Positions 8,356 to 17,800 of a stretch of DNA of 50,049 nt are shown piece by piece. Position 1 is the first letter of the stretch; the number at the start of each line of letters is the position of its first letter. Source of the stretch: an uncultured Clostridia bacterium (lineage in GTDB: Bacteria > Bacillota > Clostridia > TANB77 > CAG-508); contig CAKPDR010000012.1 of NCBI GenBank assembly GCA_934149075.1, positions 1 through 50,049 on the forward strand. Direction: 5' to 3'. A model generated the notes under the pieces. It saw only the letters and a program-made list of their open reading frames with translations, had not been told where the DNA came from and did no database searches. The position numbers and the translations under genes are program-made.

Positions 8356-9732
8356 TCAATTTTTATCTATTAACAATTCCTTTGGGTTCTTTTTTAAACT
8401 ACTTATAGATGATATTACCAAAGATATTATAAGAACCAAAGACATAAATAAAATTACATATATTATTGATTTTGGTAATATATTAATATCTAAGCTTGTT
8501 AAAGTTTTATTAAAGCCGTCTACTTCTGCTCCTCCACCAAGTTGACTAGATGCTGATTGTTTTGCTATTTGTTTTGCTATATTTCCAGTAACATTATTTA
8601 ATATATTATTTCCTATCTTGTTTCCTGTATAAACTGCTAAGAAATATGATCCTATATATGCAGGAATAGAAATAAATACTAATTCAATAACAAATTGCCC
8701 AAAAATTTTCAATTTTGATATTCCTAATGATAGAAAAATTGCTATTTCCTTTTTTCTAGCATTCATCCATAAAAGTAATAATAATGACACTGTAATACCT
8801 GCAAATATTAATGAACCAGCAAATAATTTGTTTGCTATTGAATATATACCAGAAATTGATTGTTGTAATGCTGGATAATTTGTTGAACTTTTAACTAAAT
8901 TGTATTGTTTCCAATTTATATCAAGTTTTTCAATATTTTTAATGACTTGATCCAAATTTTTATCACCTTTTACAAAAAACGTTGCATCTTGGTATACTGC
9001 AGTATCTTCTGTATTTCCATAAACTTTTGCAGCTGTATCTAAATCTGTTATTAATGTATTTTCATAAAGTTCTTGTGCAGAAGTTACACTACTTTCATTA
9101 TGACCGTCAAACAGTCCTTTTATTTCTACTTCTAGTGTTTCATTTGCTCCTTTTTCATTATCTGCATCAAATAAATTTGATTTAATTTTTATTTTGTCTC
9201 CAATTTTCAAATTGTTCTTTTCAGCTAAATCCTTATGCATTAAAATCTTACTTTTGTCATTTTCTTGTAGATGTTCTCCTTCTATTAATTTATAAGCTCC
9301 TGACACAAATTTGTTTTCTCTTGATGAATCATTAACTCCTGTTAGCATAACAGCTCTTTTAAAATTTTCTGCTCTTTCTGGTGATTGATTTGCAATTGTT
9401 TTTTTAGTTTCTATAATGTCATTATCTACCAAATCAGCTACACTATTTATTCGCTTTACGAAAGAAGAAATATCATTAGATTCCACTATTTTATTTATAT
9501 CTTTTCCTTTTATATTTCCACCACCTCTAGGTGTTCCAAGATTAACTCTTCTATTTATTTCTATTGAAAAACTATTTGTTATATTTCCAAAAGTTTCTTC
9601 TGAAGCTCTATTTGTAGCATCTTTAATTGCTAAACTAATTAGGCTAAGTGTTGACATAGCCATAATAACTAATAATATTATTATTGATTTTAAACTCTTT
9701 CTTGTTACATATGCAAAAGCATTTTTTATCAT
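8356..9732 (-). CDS. ABC transporter permease, FtsX/MacB type
   Basis: Permease with one N-terminal helix (about 15-35), a large extracytoplasmic MacB-like domain (about 40-300) and three C-terminal helices, the last near residues 420-445. ATG at 9732 is chosen because AGGAGG is 7 nt upstream. It forms a three-gene operon with the ATPase (9744-10388) and a second permease (10398-11675). Systems of this type export peptides or lipids or act as mechanotransmitters; no two-component regulator lies nearby, so the substrate is unknown. Confidence 0.88.
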   Translation of the reverse strand: MIKNAFAYVTRKSLKSIIILLVIMAMSTLSLISLAIKDATNRASEETFGNITNSFSIEINRRVNLGTPRGGGNIKGKDINKIVESNDISSFVKRINSVADLVDNDIIETKKTIANQSPERAENFKRAVMLTGVNDSSRENKFVSGAYKLIEGEHLQENDKSKILMHKDLAEKNNLKIGDKIKIKSNLFDADNEKGANETLEVEIKGLFDGHNESSVTSAQELYENTLITDLDTAAKVYGNTEDTAVYQDATFFVKGDKNLDQVIKNIEKLDINWKQYNLVKSSTNYPALQQSISGIYSIANKLFAGSLIFAGITVSLLLLLWMNARKKEIAIFLSLGISKLKIFGQFVIELVFISIPAYIGSYFLAVYTGNKIGNNILNNVTGNIAKQIAKQSASSQLGGGAEVDGFNKTLTSLDINILPKSIIYVILFMSLVLIISLVISSISSLKKNPKELLIDKN

Positions 9733-9743
9733 CACTATACCTC

Positions 9744-10388
9744 CTAATTGATTTTACTTATTTTTTTTAGTTTTTTGCCACTTAATTCTAAAATAATATC
9801 AGCTGAATTTGCAACTTCTTTACTATGTGTTACAACTATTACACATTTATTTCTCTCTTTAGCTAATTTCTTTAATACTTCTATTATTTCTCCTGCAGTG
9901 TCACTATCAAGATTTCCTGTAGGTTCATCAGCTAGAATTATTGGTGCTTCTGATGCTAATGCTCTTGCTATGGCTACTCTTTGTTGTTGACCTCCAGATA
10001 ATTTCATTACATTTCTATTTATCTGACTTTCATCAAGTCCCAATTTAAGTAAAATGTCCTCTGATGCCTTTTTATTTACTAATCTAACATTTTCGATTGG
10101 TGTTAAATAATCAATTAAATTATAATTTTGAAAAACTAATGCTATATTGTTTTTTCTATGATTGCCATATCCTTTTTCCTCTATATCTTCATTTCTAAAT
10201 AGAATTTTACCTTTTTGTGGCTTATCTAATCCTGCTAATAATGAAAGTAATGTTGACTTCCCTGCTCCTGATTTTCCTATTATTGCATAAAATTGTCCAA
10301 GTTCAAACTTTTGATTTACTGATGACAAAATCTTCTCTTTTGAATTTGAATAATTATATGTTACATCTTTAATTTCTAATATATCCAT
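9744..10388 (-). CDS. ABC transporter ATP-binding protein, LolD/MacB type
   Basis: Cytoplasmic ATPase of the flanking FtsX-type permeases. Visible motifs are Walker A GKSGAGKST (residues 38-46), a Q-loop in LVFQNYNL, the signature LSGGQQQRVAIARAL, Walker B IILADEPTGNLD and the H-loop in VVTHSKE. At 214 aa it is a minimal nucleotide-binding domain. It lies 10 bp or less from both permease genes, consistent with one transcript. Confidence 0.93.
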   Translation of the reverse strand: MDILEIKDVTYNYSNSKEKILSSVNQKFELGQFYAIIGKSGAGKSTLLSLLAGLDKPQKGKILFRNEDIEEKGYGNHRKNNIALVFQNYNLIDYLTPIENVRLVNKKASEDILLKLGLDESQINRNVMKLSGGQQQRVAIARALASEAPIILADEPTGNLDSDTAGEIIEVLKKLAKERNKCVIVVTHSKEVANSADIILELSGKKLKKISKIN

Positions 10389-10397
10389 TTTAATCTC

Positions 10398-11675
10398 CTA
10401 ACTTATCTTTGATAATATTTCTTTTGGTTTTTTTATTAATATCATTGCACTTGTCATAATTACTGACAAAACAATAATTCCTATTAATATTCCATAGCTC
10501 TGTAAAAATATTGTAATATTTGATATTAAATTGTCATTTTTAAGTAGATTATTGATAATAATTGTCGAATTATCAGAATTCTTAAATCCACCTATTATTT
10601 GATTCAATATAATATTTCCTAAAAATAAAGATACTACTATAGATGGTATTGATACAAATATCAACTCAAGTATAAATTGACCTATAATTTTTGTTTTACT
10701 TATTCCTATTGATAATAATATTCCTATTTCATAAATTCTTTCCCTTAGCCATAAGATTAATATTAATGATAGAACTATTATTCCTCCTATCATAATTGAA
10801 TATGTCATAATTTTTATTATATGTTTTATTCCATCTACAGTTTCTAAAGTTCCTTCATATGCATCATCATCTTTTTCAATATTGAATTTTGACCAATCTA
10901 TTTTTATGTCCTTAATTTTATTTAATGCTATATTTGTATCTTCTGGACTATCTGAAAATATATCAAGTTTGTTTGCAACTTCATTGCTTTTTGCTTTGTT
11001 TAGTGCTGTTTGGCTTGATTCATAATCAATAAACACCATATTTTCACTAAAGTCTGATGTCAGTCCTGTATATTTTTCTTGTTTTTTTCCAGAAAAAATT
11101 CCAACAATCTCAAATTCATATTCTTTTTTTATTTCATTATTGTTTGAATCAAACAATTTAAGATTAATTTTATCATTTAATTCCAAATTATTTTTTTGTG
11201 CTAGTTCTTCATGTATAATAATTTTTTCTCTATCATCTTTTTTTATATGTCTACCCTTTATAAGTGTAAAAATTCCACTATTAAATAAATTGCTCTTTTC
11301 AGTATTGTTTGTGGCTTCTATTGAAAATATATTTTTGAATTCTTCTGGCAAATCATCTCTTTCGACCATTTGCATTCCTTCTACTGCTTTAATATTAGTG
11401 GGTTTTGCTAATCCATCATATTGAGCAATTGTTTCTTTTATTTCTTTTATATTCTCTATTTCTTTAAATTGATTTATTTCAAAATTTTCATTGTTGTTTT
11501 GTGTTATTGATAAAGATGTATTTGATAACTTATATAAATTTCTTTCTATATTGCTAGTTGATTTCATTATGTTTAAACATGAGTATATACACGAAAGAAC
11601 TGTTGTTAAAATAATAAATATAATGACTGTTCTATTCCTCTTTCTAAATATATATGCAACAGCATTTTTTAACAT
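10398..11675 (-). CDS. ABC transporter permease, FtsX/MacB type (second subunit)
   Basis: First gene of the ABC operon, paralogous to the 8356-9732 permease: one N-terminal helix (about 14-32), a large outside domain (about 40-280) and three C-terminal helices, with a similar motif ISKTKIIGQFILEL at the second helix. AAGGAG lies about 10 nt before the ATG. The two different permeases imply a heterodimeric transporter. The gap above it (11676-11826) is AT-rich with no gene. Confidence 0.88.
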   Translation of the reverse strand: MLKNAVAYIFRKRNRTVIIFIILTTVLSCIYSCLNIMKSTSNIERNLYKLSNTSLSITQNNNENFEINQFKEIENIKEIKETIAQYDGLAKPTNIKAVEGMQMVERDDLPEEFKNIFSIEATNNTEKSNLFNSGIFTLIKGRHIKKDDREKIIIHEELAQKNNLELNDKINLKLFDSNNNEIKKEYEFEIVGIFSGKKQEKYTGLTSDFSENMVFIDYESSQTALNKAKSNEVANKLDIFSDSPEDTNIALNKIKDIKIDWSKFNIEKDDDAYEGTLETVDGIKHIIKIMTYSIMIGGIIVLSLILILWLRERIYEIGILLSIGISKTKIIGQFILELIFVSIPSIVVSLFLGNIILNQIIGGFKNSDNSTIIINNLLKNDNLISNITIFLQSYGILIGIIVLSVIMTSAMILIKKPKEILSKIS

Positions 11676-11826
11676 GTTTATCAGGCTCCTTCTTATTTAT
11701 TATATTTTTATAACTTTTTTAAATATTTTTCTTGAATAATTGTATTTCTGTATTCGTATATTTTAACATATCTGTTTTAATTTTTACAAGGGAATATTAA
11801 AAATTTATACATAGCTTTATAAACTA

Positions 11827-11889
11827 TTTTTACGATTCACAGCCCTTAAAAACATTATATATGTTTTTAAGGGCTGTGAATCGTAAAAA
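11827..11889. terminator. Perfect 29-bp hairpin, terminator-like
   Basis: The arms 11827-11855 and 11861-11889 are perfectly complementary around a TATAT loop, beginning TTTTTACGATTCACAGCCC. It lies immediately after the stop of the 11891-12349 gene on the minus strand, and the outer end is T-rich, so it can terminate transcription on both strands. The stem is much longer than ordinary terminators in this window, which raises the possibility of a small palindromic repeat. Confidence 0.7.
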
Positions 11890-11890
11890 A

Positions 11891-12349
11891 TCATTCTTCC
11901 ACAACCTTAAAATCATAAGCATTTATATAATTAGAAGTTGTAGAAACATTCAATTGTGTTGTTTCACCTGCATTAATATTATTTAAGAAAGCAATCATAC
12001 TTGAAATCTCATTCTCATTTTCATCAAGTAATATTATTCTTAATTTTTTAAATGATGTTTTTTGTTCTGTTTTATTAGTAACATCAGCCAAAAGAGTTGT
12101 CATTCCATCACTTTCTGTCAATTGTATATTTGATATTAATAAACCATTTACTAATTTACTTTCATTCAATTTTGTACTTTTATTTATTTTTATTCCATCC
12201 GCTATTTCTTCAACATAAGAATTCTCATCATTCTCTGTTGTCTCATGCTTGTTCTTTTTATTAATATTAACAATAACTGCAACTATAATTATTATCAATA
12301 TTATTGCAACTATAACCCAAGCTTTTATTGATATTTTTCTTTTTTCCAT
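11891..12349 (-). CDS. Membrane-anchored protein, FxLYD-like domain
   Basis: A 152-residue protein with a basic start, one strong membrane helix (about 10-30) and an outside domain of about 90 residues whose pattern (conserved strand with N-K-T, hydrophobic RIILLDENENEI, then a Gly-Glu-Thr turn) resembles the FxLYD family of beta-sandwich domains. AAGGAGG precedes the ATG and overlaps the end of the small SSB-like gene, so the two are probably co-transcribed. Function unknown; domain assignment is by pattern only. Confidence 0.6.
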   Translation of the reverse strand: MEKRKISIKAWVIVAIILIIIIVAVIVNINKKNKHETTENDENSYVEEIADGIKINKSTKLNESKLVNGLLISNIQLTESDGMTTLLADVTNKTEQKTSFKKLRIILLDENENEISSMIAFLNNINAGETTQLNVSTTSNYINAYDFKVVEE

Positions 12350-12610
12350 CTAAATGTCCTCCTTAAATAAGTATATTTCTGTTATATAAATTTCCATATT
12401 ATTTTCTAATTTTCCATAAACAATCAATTCATTATTTGTTTTAATATTCCTATAGCAATAATCTGCTAGATTATCATAAGTTATTAATTTTACAATAGAT
12501 TTATTTTCTAATTGCATATAGAATCTTACAACTGAAGAATGTCTTCCTCCTACAGCAAATTTAAAATCTATTTTTCCTATTACTTTTCCAAGTAAAAAAC
12601 ATTTATTCAT
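12350..12610 (-). CDS. Small SSB-like OB-fold protein
   Basis: An 86-aa protein whose strand pattern follows the OB fold of single-stranded DNA-binding proteins: N-terminal MNKCFLLGKVIGK, a central SSVVRFYMQLE strand, ITYDNLADYCYRN, and the LIVYGKLENN strand. It lacks the acidic C-terminal tail used by housekeeping SSB to recruit partners, so it is a reduced SSB. It is the first gene after the DGR template repeat on the same strand, about 170 bp from it. A role in handling retroelement cDNA is possible but purely contextual. Confidence 0.65.
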   Translation of the reverse strand: MNKCFLLGKVIGKIDFKFAVGGRHSSVVRFYMQLENKSIVKLITYDNLADYCYRNIKTNNELIVYGKLENNMEIYITEIYLFKEDI

Positions 12611-12779
12611 AATTATCCTTTTCTTTTTTGTATGCGTAAAACAAATATATTCATCTAATGATTACTAACATAAATTTTACTGTTCCATTTTTACCTTTTT
12701 AAGGAAGGAATAAATCTCTTTATTACTAATACTTTACTGTATATGTTCCGTAAAACACATAATCTGAAATAGTATTAGA

Positions 12780-12911
12780 GTGCAAGACGTGAACCTATGT
12801 TTGTATTGGTATTCGTAGGATTGTTGTTGTTGCGATTGCTTGCTGTATTACGGTCTGTTGCATTGTAATTGCCACCACGATTAGCACGATTAGCAAAAGA
12901 ATTCGCCTCTT
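12780..12911 (-). repeat. DGR template repeat (TR)
   Basis: A non-coding 132-bp near-copy of the target gene's 3' end at 14850-14982. By hand alignment all 24 substitutions fall on TR adenines (minus strand) with none at C, G or T, the signature of DGR mutagenesis. If translated in the target frame TR is packed with AAT/AAC codons and would end GSRLAL then stop. It lies in the 319-bp gap between the RT gene and the SSB-like gene, downstream of RT rather than between avd and RT. The rest of the gap (12611-12779 and 12912-12929) is AT-rich without further features. Confidence 0.95.
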
Positions 12912-12929
12912 TGATTTATCCCTAATTTT

Positions 12930-13970
12930 TTAATTTTTCATTTTTTTATTATAAAAATCTTTTTCTATATAAAATAATTTATTTGATAAGTTATATATAT
13001 TTGCCCATTTTACATACCCAATATGTCCTGCTAGATATCTTTTGGCTTCTATACTACTTATCTCGCCATTTTTAACTTTTTCTTGTAACTTTTTAACTTT
13101 TAATTTTAATTTTCTCTTACCCCTATCTCTTATTTTCATTCTATATTCATTTATTTTATATCCGCAAAAATTCACGCCTTGCTTTCCTTTGAATATTTGC
13201 GTTTTGTCGTTTAATTCTAATTCTAAGTTTTCTCTTAAATATTGACGTATTAGTTCTAATTTTGTTTTTGCTTCTTCTTTATTTTGTACAATTAATATAC
13301 TATCATCTAAATAACGAACATAATATTTTACTTTTAATTCATGTTTTATGTATTGATCTACCTCATTTAAATAGATATTTGCAAAAATTTGACTTGTATA
13401 GTTTCCAATTTCTATTCCTTTTCCTCTCTTTTGAGCATATAAAATTTCTTTTATTAACCAAATTAATTTAGGGTCTTTTATTTTTCTCTGTAAAATCTTT
13501 AATAAAATAGATTTATCTATACTATCAAAATAATGTGCAACATCTGTTTTTATAATATAATAATCATTCCATTTTCTTTTTGCTTTTTTCATAAAGTCTT
13601 GTACACAAAATGCTGCTCTATGCATACCTTTACCTTTTAGGCAAGCAAACGAAGTTGGAATAAACTGACTTACAAAACCTTTTATTAAAAAATTATTTAC
13701 TAACCATGTATGTACAATTCTATCAATATATCTAGATTTTTCAATTCTTCTTAACTTTGGTTCTGTAACATAAAATTCTACGTATCCACCATGATGATAT
13801 GTTCCATTTTTTAGTTGTAAGTATAGCCACATAATATATTCTTCTTGTTTTAAGTTGAATTTTATTAATTCTGGCTTTCTATTTTTTCCTTTTCTTGCTT
13901 TGTTATGTGCTTCGAGTAATTTTTCATATGTCAAATATTTATCAAATTGATTTCGTATCGTCTTTGGCAT
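12930..13970 (-). CDS. DGR reverse transcriptase
   Basis: Reverse transcriptase of the diversity-generating retroelement, which makes adenine-mutagenised cDNA from the template repeat for transfer into the variable repeat. RT motifs are visible in order: KTDVAHYFDSID with catalytic Asp143, the DGR-type GNYTSQIFANIYLN (about 189-202), and YLDD with Asp222-Asp223. The C-terminal basic region (about 275-340) is typical of the thumb. No group II intron maturase or HNH domain follows. It overlaps avd by 29 bp, so avd and RT are translationally linked, and TR lies directly downstream. Confidence 0.95.
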   Translation of the reverse strand: MPKTIRNQFDKYLTYEKLLEAHNKARKGKNRKPELIKFNLKQEEYIMWLYLQLKNGTYHHGGYVEFYVTEPKLRRIEKSRYIDRIVHTWLVNNFLIKGFVSQFIPTSFACLKGKGMHRAAFCVQDFMKKAKRKWNDYYIIKTDVAHYFDSIDKSILLKILQRKIKDPKLIWLIKEILYAQKRGKGIEIGNYTSQIFANIYLNEVDQYIKHELKVKYYVRYLDDSILIVQNKEEAKTKLELIRQYLRENLELELNDKTQIFKGKQGVNFCGYKINEYRMKIRDRGKRKLKLKVKKLQEKVKNGEISSIEAKRYLAGHIGYVKWANIYNLSNKLFYIEKDFYNKKMKN

Positions 13971-14310
13971 AATATTTTACAAGTCCCCCTAATATCTTTC
14001 CAATTTCATAAATATGACCAATTGCAGTATTAAATTTTTTTATATCTATCCATGCATATTTTTTCATAATTCTTAACAGGATTCTTTGTGTATTTAACTG
14101 TGAATCAATTCTGTTCAAATAGTTTAATCTTTGATTTTTAGGTATTTTTGATAAATACATAATATTTTCTAATGTTGAATACATCATTTGCTTAAAATCT
14201 GTCCCTATACTAAATTTTTCTGTTCTTGGTAATTTTATAAGAACTTGTATCATGTATTCCATATATGTTTCATATATGGGTATCAATTTTAATTCATTTT
14301 CTTTATTCAT
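13942..14310 (-). CDS. avd: DGR accessory variability determinant (Avd)
   Basis: Avd proteins are four-helix-bundle pentamers that bind the DGR reverse transcriptase and template RNA and are needed for mutagenic homing. This 122-aa protein is almost entirely helical and basic, and its C-terminal helix FNTAIGHIYEIGKILGGLVKYY matches the Avd/S23-like pattern up to a terminal Lys-rich tail. It overlaps the MutS-like gene by 8 bp and the RT gene by 29 bp, placing it in one operon with both. Confidence 0.88.
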   Translation of the reverse strand: MNKENELKLIPIYETYMEYMIQVLIKLPRTEKFSIGTDFKQMMYSTLENIMYLSKIPKNQRLNYLNRIDSQLNTQRILLRIMKKYAWIDIKKFNTAIGHIYEIGKILGGLVKYYAKDDTKSI

Positions 14311-14710
14311 ATATTTTTGTAATCTCCTGTTTCGTTTTTTCTAAAAATTCATATGCTTGTTTAAATGTTAAATTGTCTAAATCCATATTTTCTATATCTT
14401 TTATAATTTTTTTTATTTTTGAATTATTCATGTAATCTGTATAATTATCTATTCTTGAATAGTCTCCGTCAATAATTTCAAAATTAATATTTCTTTTTTT
14501 CAGCTGTTCTATGTAAAATTCTAGTCTTGAAATTGGAAATCCACATTTTTCTACTTGCTCATTTAATTTAGTTTTTTTGAAGCCAAATTCTTGTGATAAT
14601 TTCTCACAGTCAGAGTCTAATGCAATATAAAACATTCCACTCTTAAACAGATATACTTTTTCTTTATCTTTATTTTTCAAATTAATATATGACTTATGTA
14701 ATTTACTCAT
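14303..14710 (-). CDS. MutS N-terminal-domain-like DGR accessory protein
   Basis: A 135-aa protein matching only domain I of MutS, the mismatch-recognition domain: VYLFKSGMFYIAL (residues 19-31) corresponds to the GDFYE region, followed by LSQEFGFKKTKL and VEKCGFPISRLEFYIEQL, equivalent to the Gly-Val-Pro/His helix. It has no clamp or ATPase domains. The usual Phe-X-Glu wedge is changed (FYIA). MutS-like genes have been reported next to some DGRs. The overlap with avd indicates co-expression. A role in protecting mutagenised cDNA from repair is inference. Confidence 0.75.
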   Translation of the reverse strand: MSKLHKSYINLKNKDKEKVYLFKSGMFYIALDSDCEKLSQEFGFKKTKLNEQVEKCGFPISRLEFYIEQLKKRNINFEIIDGDYSRIDNYTDYMNNSKIKKIIKDIENMDLDNLTFKQAYEFLEKTKQEITKIYE

Positions 14711-14739
14711 TCTTTTGAATTCCTTTCATTTTCTTATTC

Positions 14740-14762
14740 AAAGGGGCTTTTAAAGCCCCTTT
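14740..14762 (-). terminator. GC-rich hairpin downstream of the variable repeat
   Basis: AAAGGGGCTTT and AAAGCCCCTTT form a stem around a central T. It lies about 90 bp beyond VR and just before the MutS-like gene, with only a short T run. It could be a terminator or processing hairpin, or the DGR hairpin/cruciform that in characterised systems sits after VR and aids homing. Its contrast with the AT-rich surroundings is marked. Confidence 0.6.
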
Positions 14763-14806
14763 ATATTAAATTATAATCTATTTGCTTAACCCTTCTTCCA
14801 GCCTCT

Positions 14807-17800
14807 TCAAGTTGTATCGCAATTAGTGGCCAGTGCTACTTCAAATAAAGTGCAAGACGTGAACCTAAGTACGTATAGGTAGACGTAGGACCGTAGTAGT
14901 AGCCGAACGCTTGCTGTACTACGGTCTGTAGCACCGTAAAGGCCACCACGACCAGCACGAAAAGCAAAAGAATACGCCTCTTGTGTCCATTCTCTAACAT
15001 TCGAGCTTAGGTCGAAAATGTTGTTCATTATATCTGTAGGATATTGACCTGTTAGGGCTCTTGTTTCAGAATGATTTCCTGTAACTGTTGTTACTTTAGA
15101 TTTATCTGTTCCTTGTAATACATAATTTAGCATTGCATCATACTGACATCCCCATATCATACAACTTGTTACACTACTATTGTTGTAATATGGATTACTT
15201 TCATAATTGCTATCTGATTTTAAATACATATTATACCAATTTGTTGAAGCCATCGGTGTTGCATTTGCTACTGTTTTTACTATCGTTCCTGTATTTTCTG
15301 CATTTGCACTTTGTCCTGCATTCCAACTACTTGTTTCATATCTTCCTACATAAAATCCTTTATTTGTATCTACACTTTTTACCATTTCTGTAAATTTACT
15401 ATTCATATATTGTCCAAGTGCTGTTGGAGAATTTATTGTAGCATTTTTTAAATTACTTAGTATTTTATAGTTTATTGCATCATATGAAGTTCCACTTGTG
15501 TATTGCCATGAATTATTTATTGTACTATCTGTTACCAAGCTTGGTTCTCTATATCCGCTTTTACCTAGTCTGTAGTCCGTACTATTGTCCATTATATATG
15601 ACTTTGTTCCACTATACGAATATAACATTCCTTCATAATTATCTGATGAATATCCTTGTTGCACTCTTGCCAATGGTTTGTATGTTGAACTATTGTTAGA
15701 TGTTGCTATAGTGGTTTTTCCATCATATATTGCATTTTTTACTGGTATCCATACATACTGATTTCCAGCTTCGTCTTCTACAACTAATCCATTTGATATT
15801 GTATTATTTAAAGATGATGTACCATATTTAAATCCGACTGGTATTTTTGCTGTATTCCCTTCTTGGTCTGTATATACATAATTAGCATTTTTTACTTTTT
15901 CTGAATAAGTTTCGAGTTCACTTATTGTAGCTGTTTTAAAATATTGTGAATTGTTGGTTGTATCAGTTATTCTTGTGTATATTATATCTCCTGTTTTCAA
16001 TTCTTTTATTACATAACCACTCAATCCTTTTACATCTGTTGCATCCTTCCAATTATTGTCTGTTGGTAAATCACTTCCTGTTAAAATCTGATATTGAATT
16101 TTATATTTACTATTTAGATATTCTTGGGCTAATTTTAAATATGCAACTCCCTCTGTTGATTTTCCATATACTTTATCCAAACTTGCAGGATTCTCTGTCA
16201 AATTTAATATTTCTGTTACTACTTGTCCAGAATAATATGTACTTGTTAACCCTACACCATTTGAAACTTCTACTTTTATATAATATGGTGTGTTTTGTGC
16301 AAGTCTTTCAAATACGCATGACCATCCCTTGCTTTCTACAGTACTAATAATATATTGTTCACTAAAATCAGATGCGGAATAATCTTTTGTACTAATTGTA
16401 TATTTATAATTCTTTATTCCTGATTCACTGTCTTGGGCCTGTATTTTTATTTTTATATTATTGTTTCCTTTCTCTACTGTTGTTGCATTCTCATCTATAA
16501 TAGGTGCTGTATTATCATTTGTATTATTTATATATAATGCCATTCTTGTTCCATTAGCATTTATCGTTCCATCATATCCAGAATTACTAGGATTTGATGA
16601 TATGTATGTCAGATGAGCTTGCACAGCTGCTCTATCTAATGATGTAAATTTTCCATATTTATCTGTTGTTTTTAGATAAGAACCTCCTCTTAGATTTCTA
16701 AATATTTCTCCATTTGCTTCTTGTGTCCATTCTCTTACATTTGCAGATAAGTCAAATATGTTTTTAGATAAATCGTCTGTATATTTGCCTGTTATTTCTT
16801 TACTTCCACTTCTATTTCCAACCAAGCCTGTTATAACATTTATTGATTCTTCATCTTTAGAATTTTGAATCCAGTTTAACATTGCATCCCATTGGCTTCC
16901 CCATATCATACTACTTGTTACACTAGCTATTGAACTATATGGATTTTTATTGTTAAAATTACTATCTTGATAATAATATAACATATACCAATTCCTATCA
17001 TATAATGGCTGAGTACCTTTTTTTACTTGTGTCACTGCGTTTAAAGAAAAATCATTTCCTATTGTACTTGTTTCATATCTTCCTACGTAAAATCCCTTAT
17101 ATTTATTTACACTATTTGTCATATTAGTATATTCTTCATTCATATATTGTCCATATTCTGTATATGTTTTAAATACATTTGCCCCAAAAGAAAAACTATT
17201 GTAATAAGATTGAGTGTCAAATGCCTCACTACTTGCCGTACCTTCTTCAATATTCCAAGTATATTTTCCATATGTAATTAAACTTGGTTCCCTATTTGCT
17301 GTTGTTCCAATTGCTGTTGAATTCCTTTGTTTTGATGAGCCTGTACTTGTAAAGTTATATAATATTCCTTCATAGTATTTTGTATTTCCAGTTTGTACTC
17401 TTGACATCGCTTTTTCACTAGAACTTGTGCTTTTATTTGTCTCTATTACAACTGGTACAGGAATCCATACAAATTCATTATCACTTGGGTCTCTTACTAC
17501 TAAACCATCATTTACTTTACTACTTGTTTCTCCTGTTGATACTTTAAATCCCGCTGGTATTGTTGCTGTATTTCCATCACTATCAACATATGTAACTGTT
17601 GTATTTTGTGATGAATTTCCATTTTTATCTGTATAATATACAAATTCGTCTAATCCTGTTACTTTTACTTCTAATTTATCTGGTGTCCTATTTACTCCAT
17701 CAAACAATGTTACATATATATATTTATTATCAGATAATCCTGTTACTGTGTCTCCTGTTTTCCAATTTGCCTCTACAAAATCATTAGCAGATGCTTGTTT

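Noticed and set aside
12930..13970. Group II intron maturase or retron RT
   Set aside because: No X/HNH domain or intron ends, and the adjacent TR/VR pair and Avd prove a DGR.
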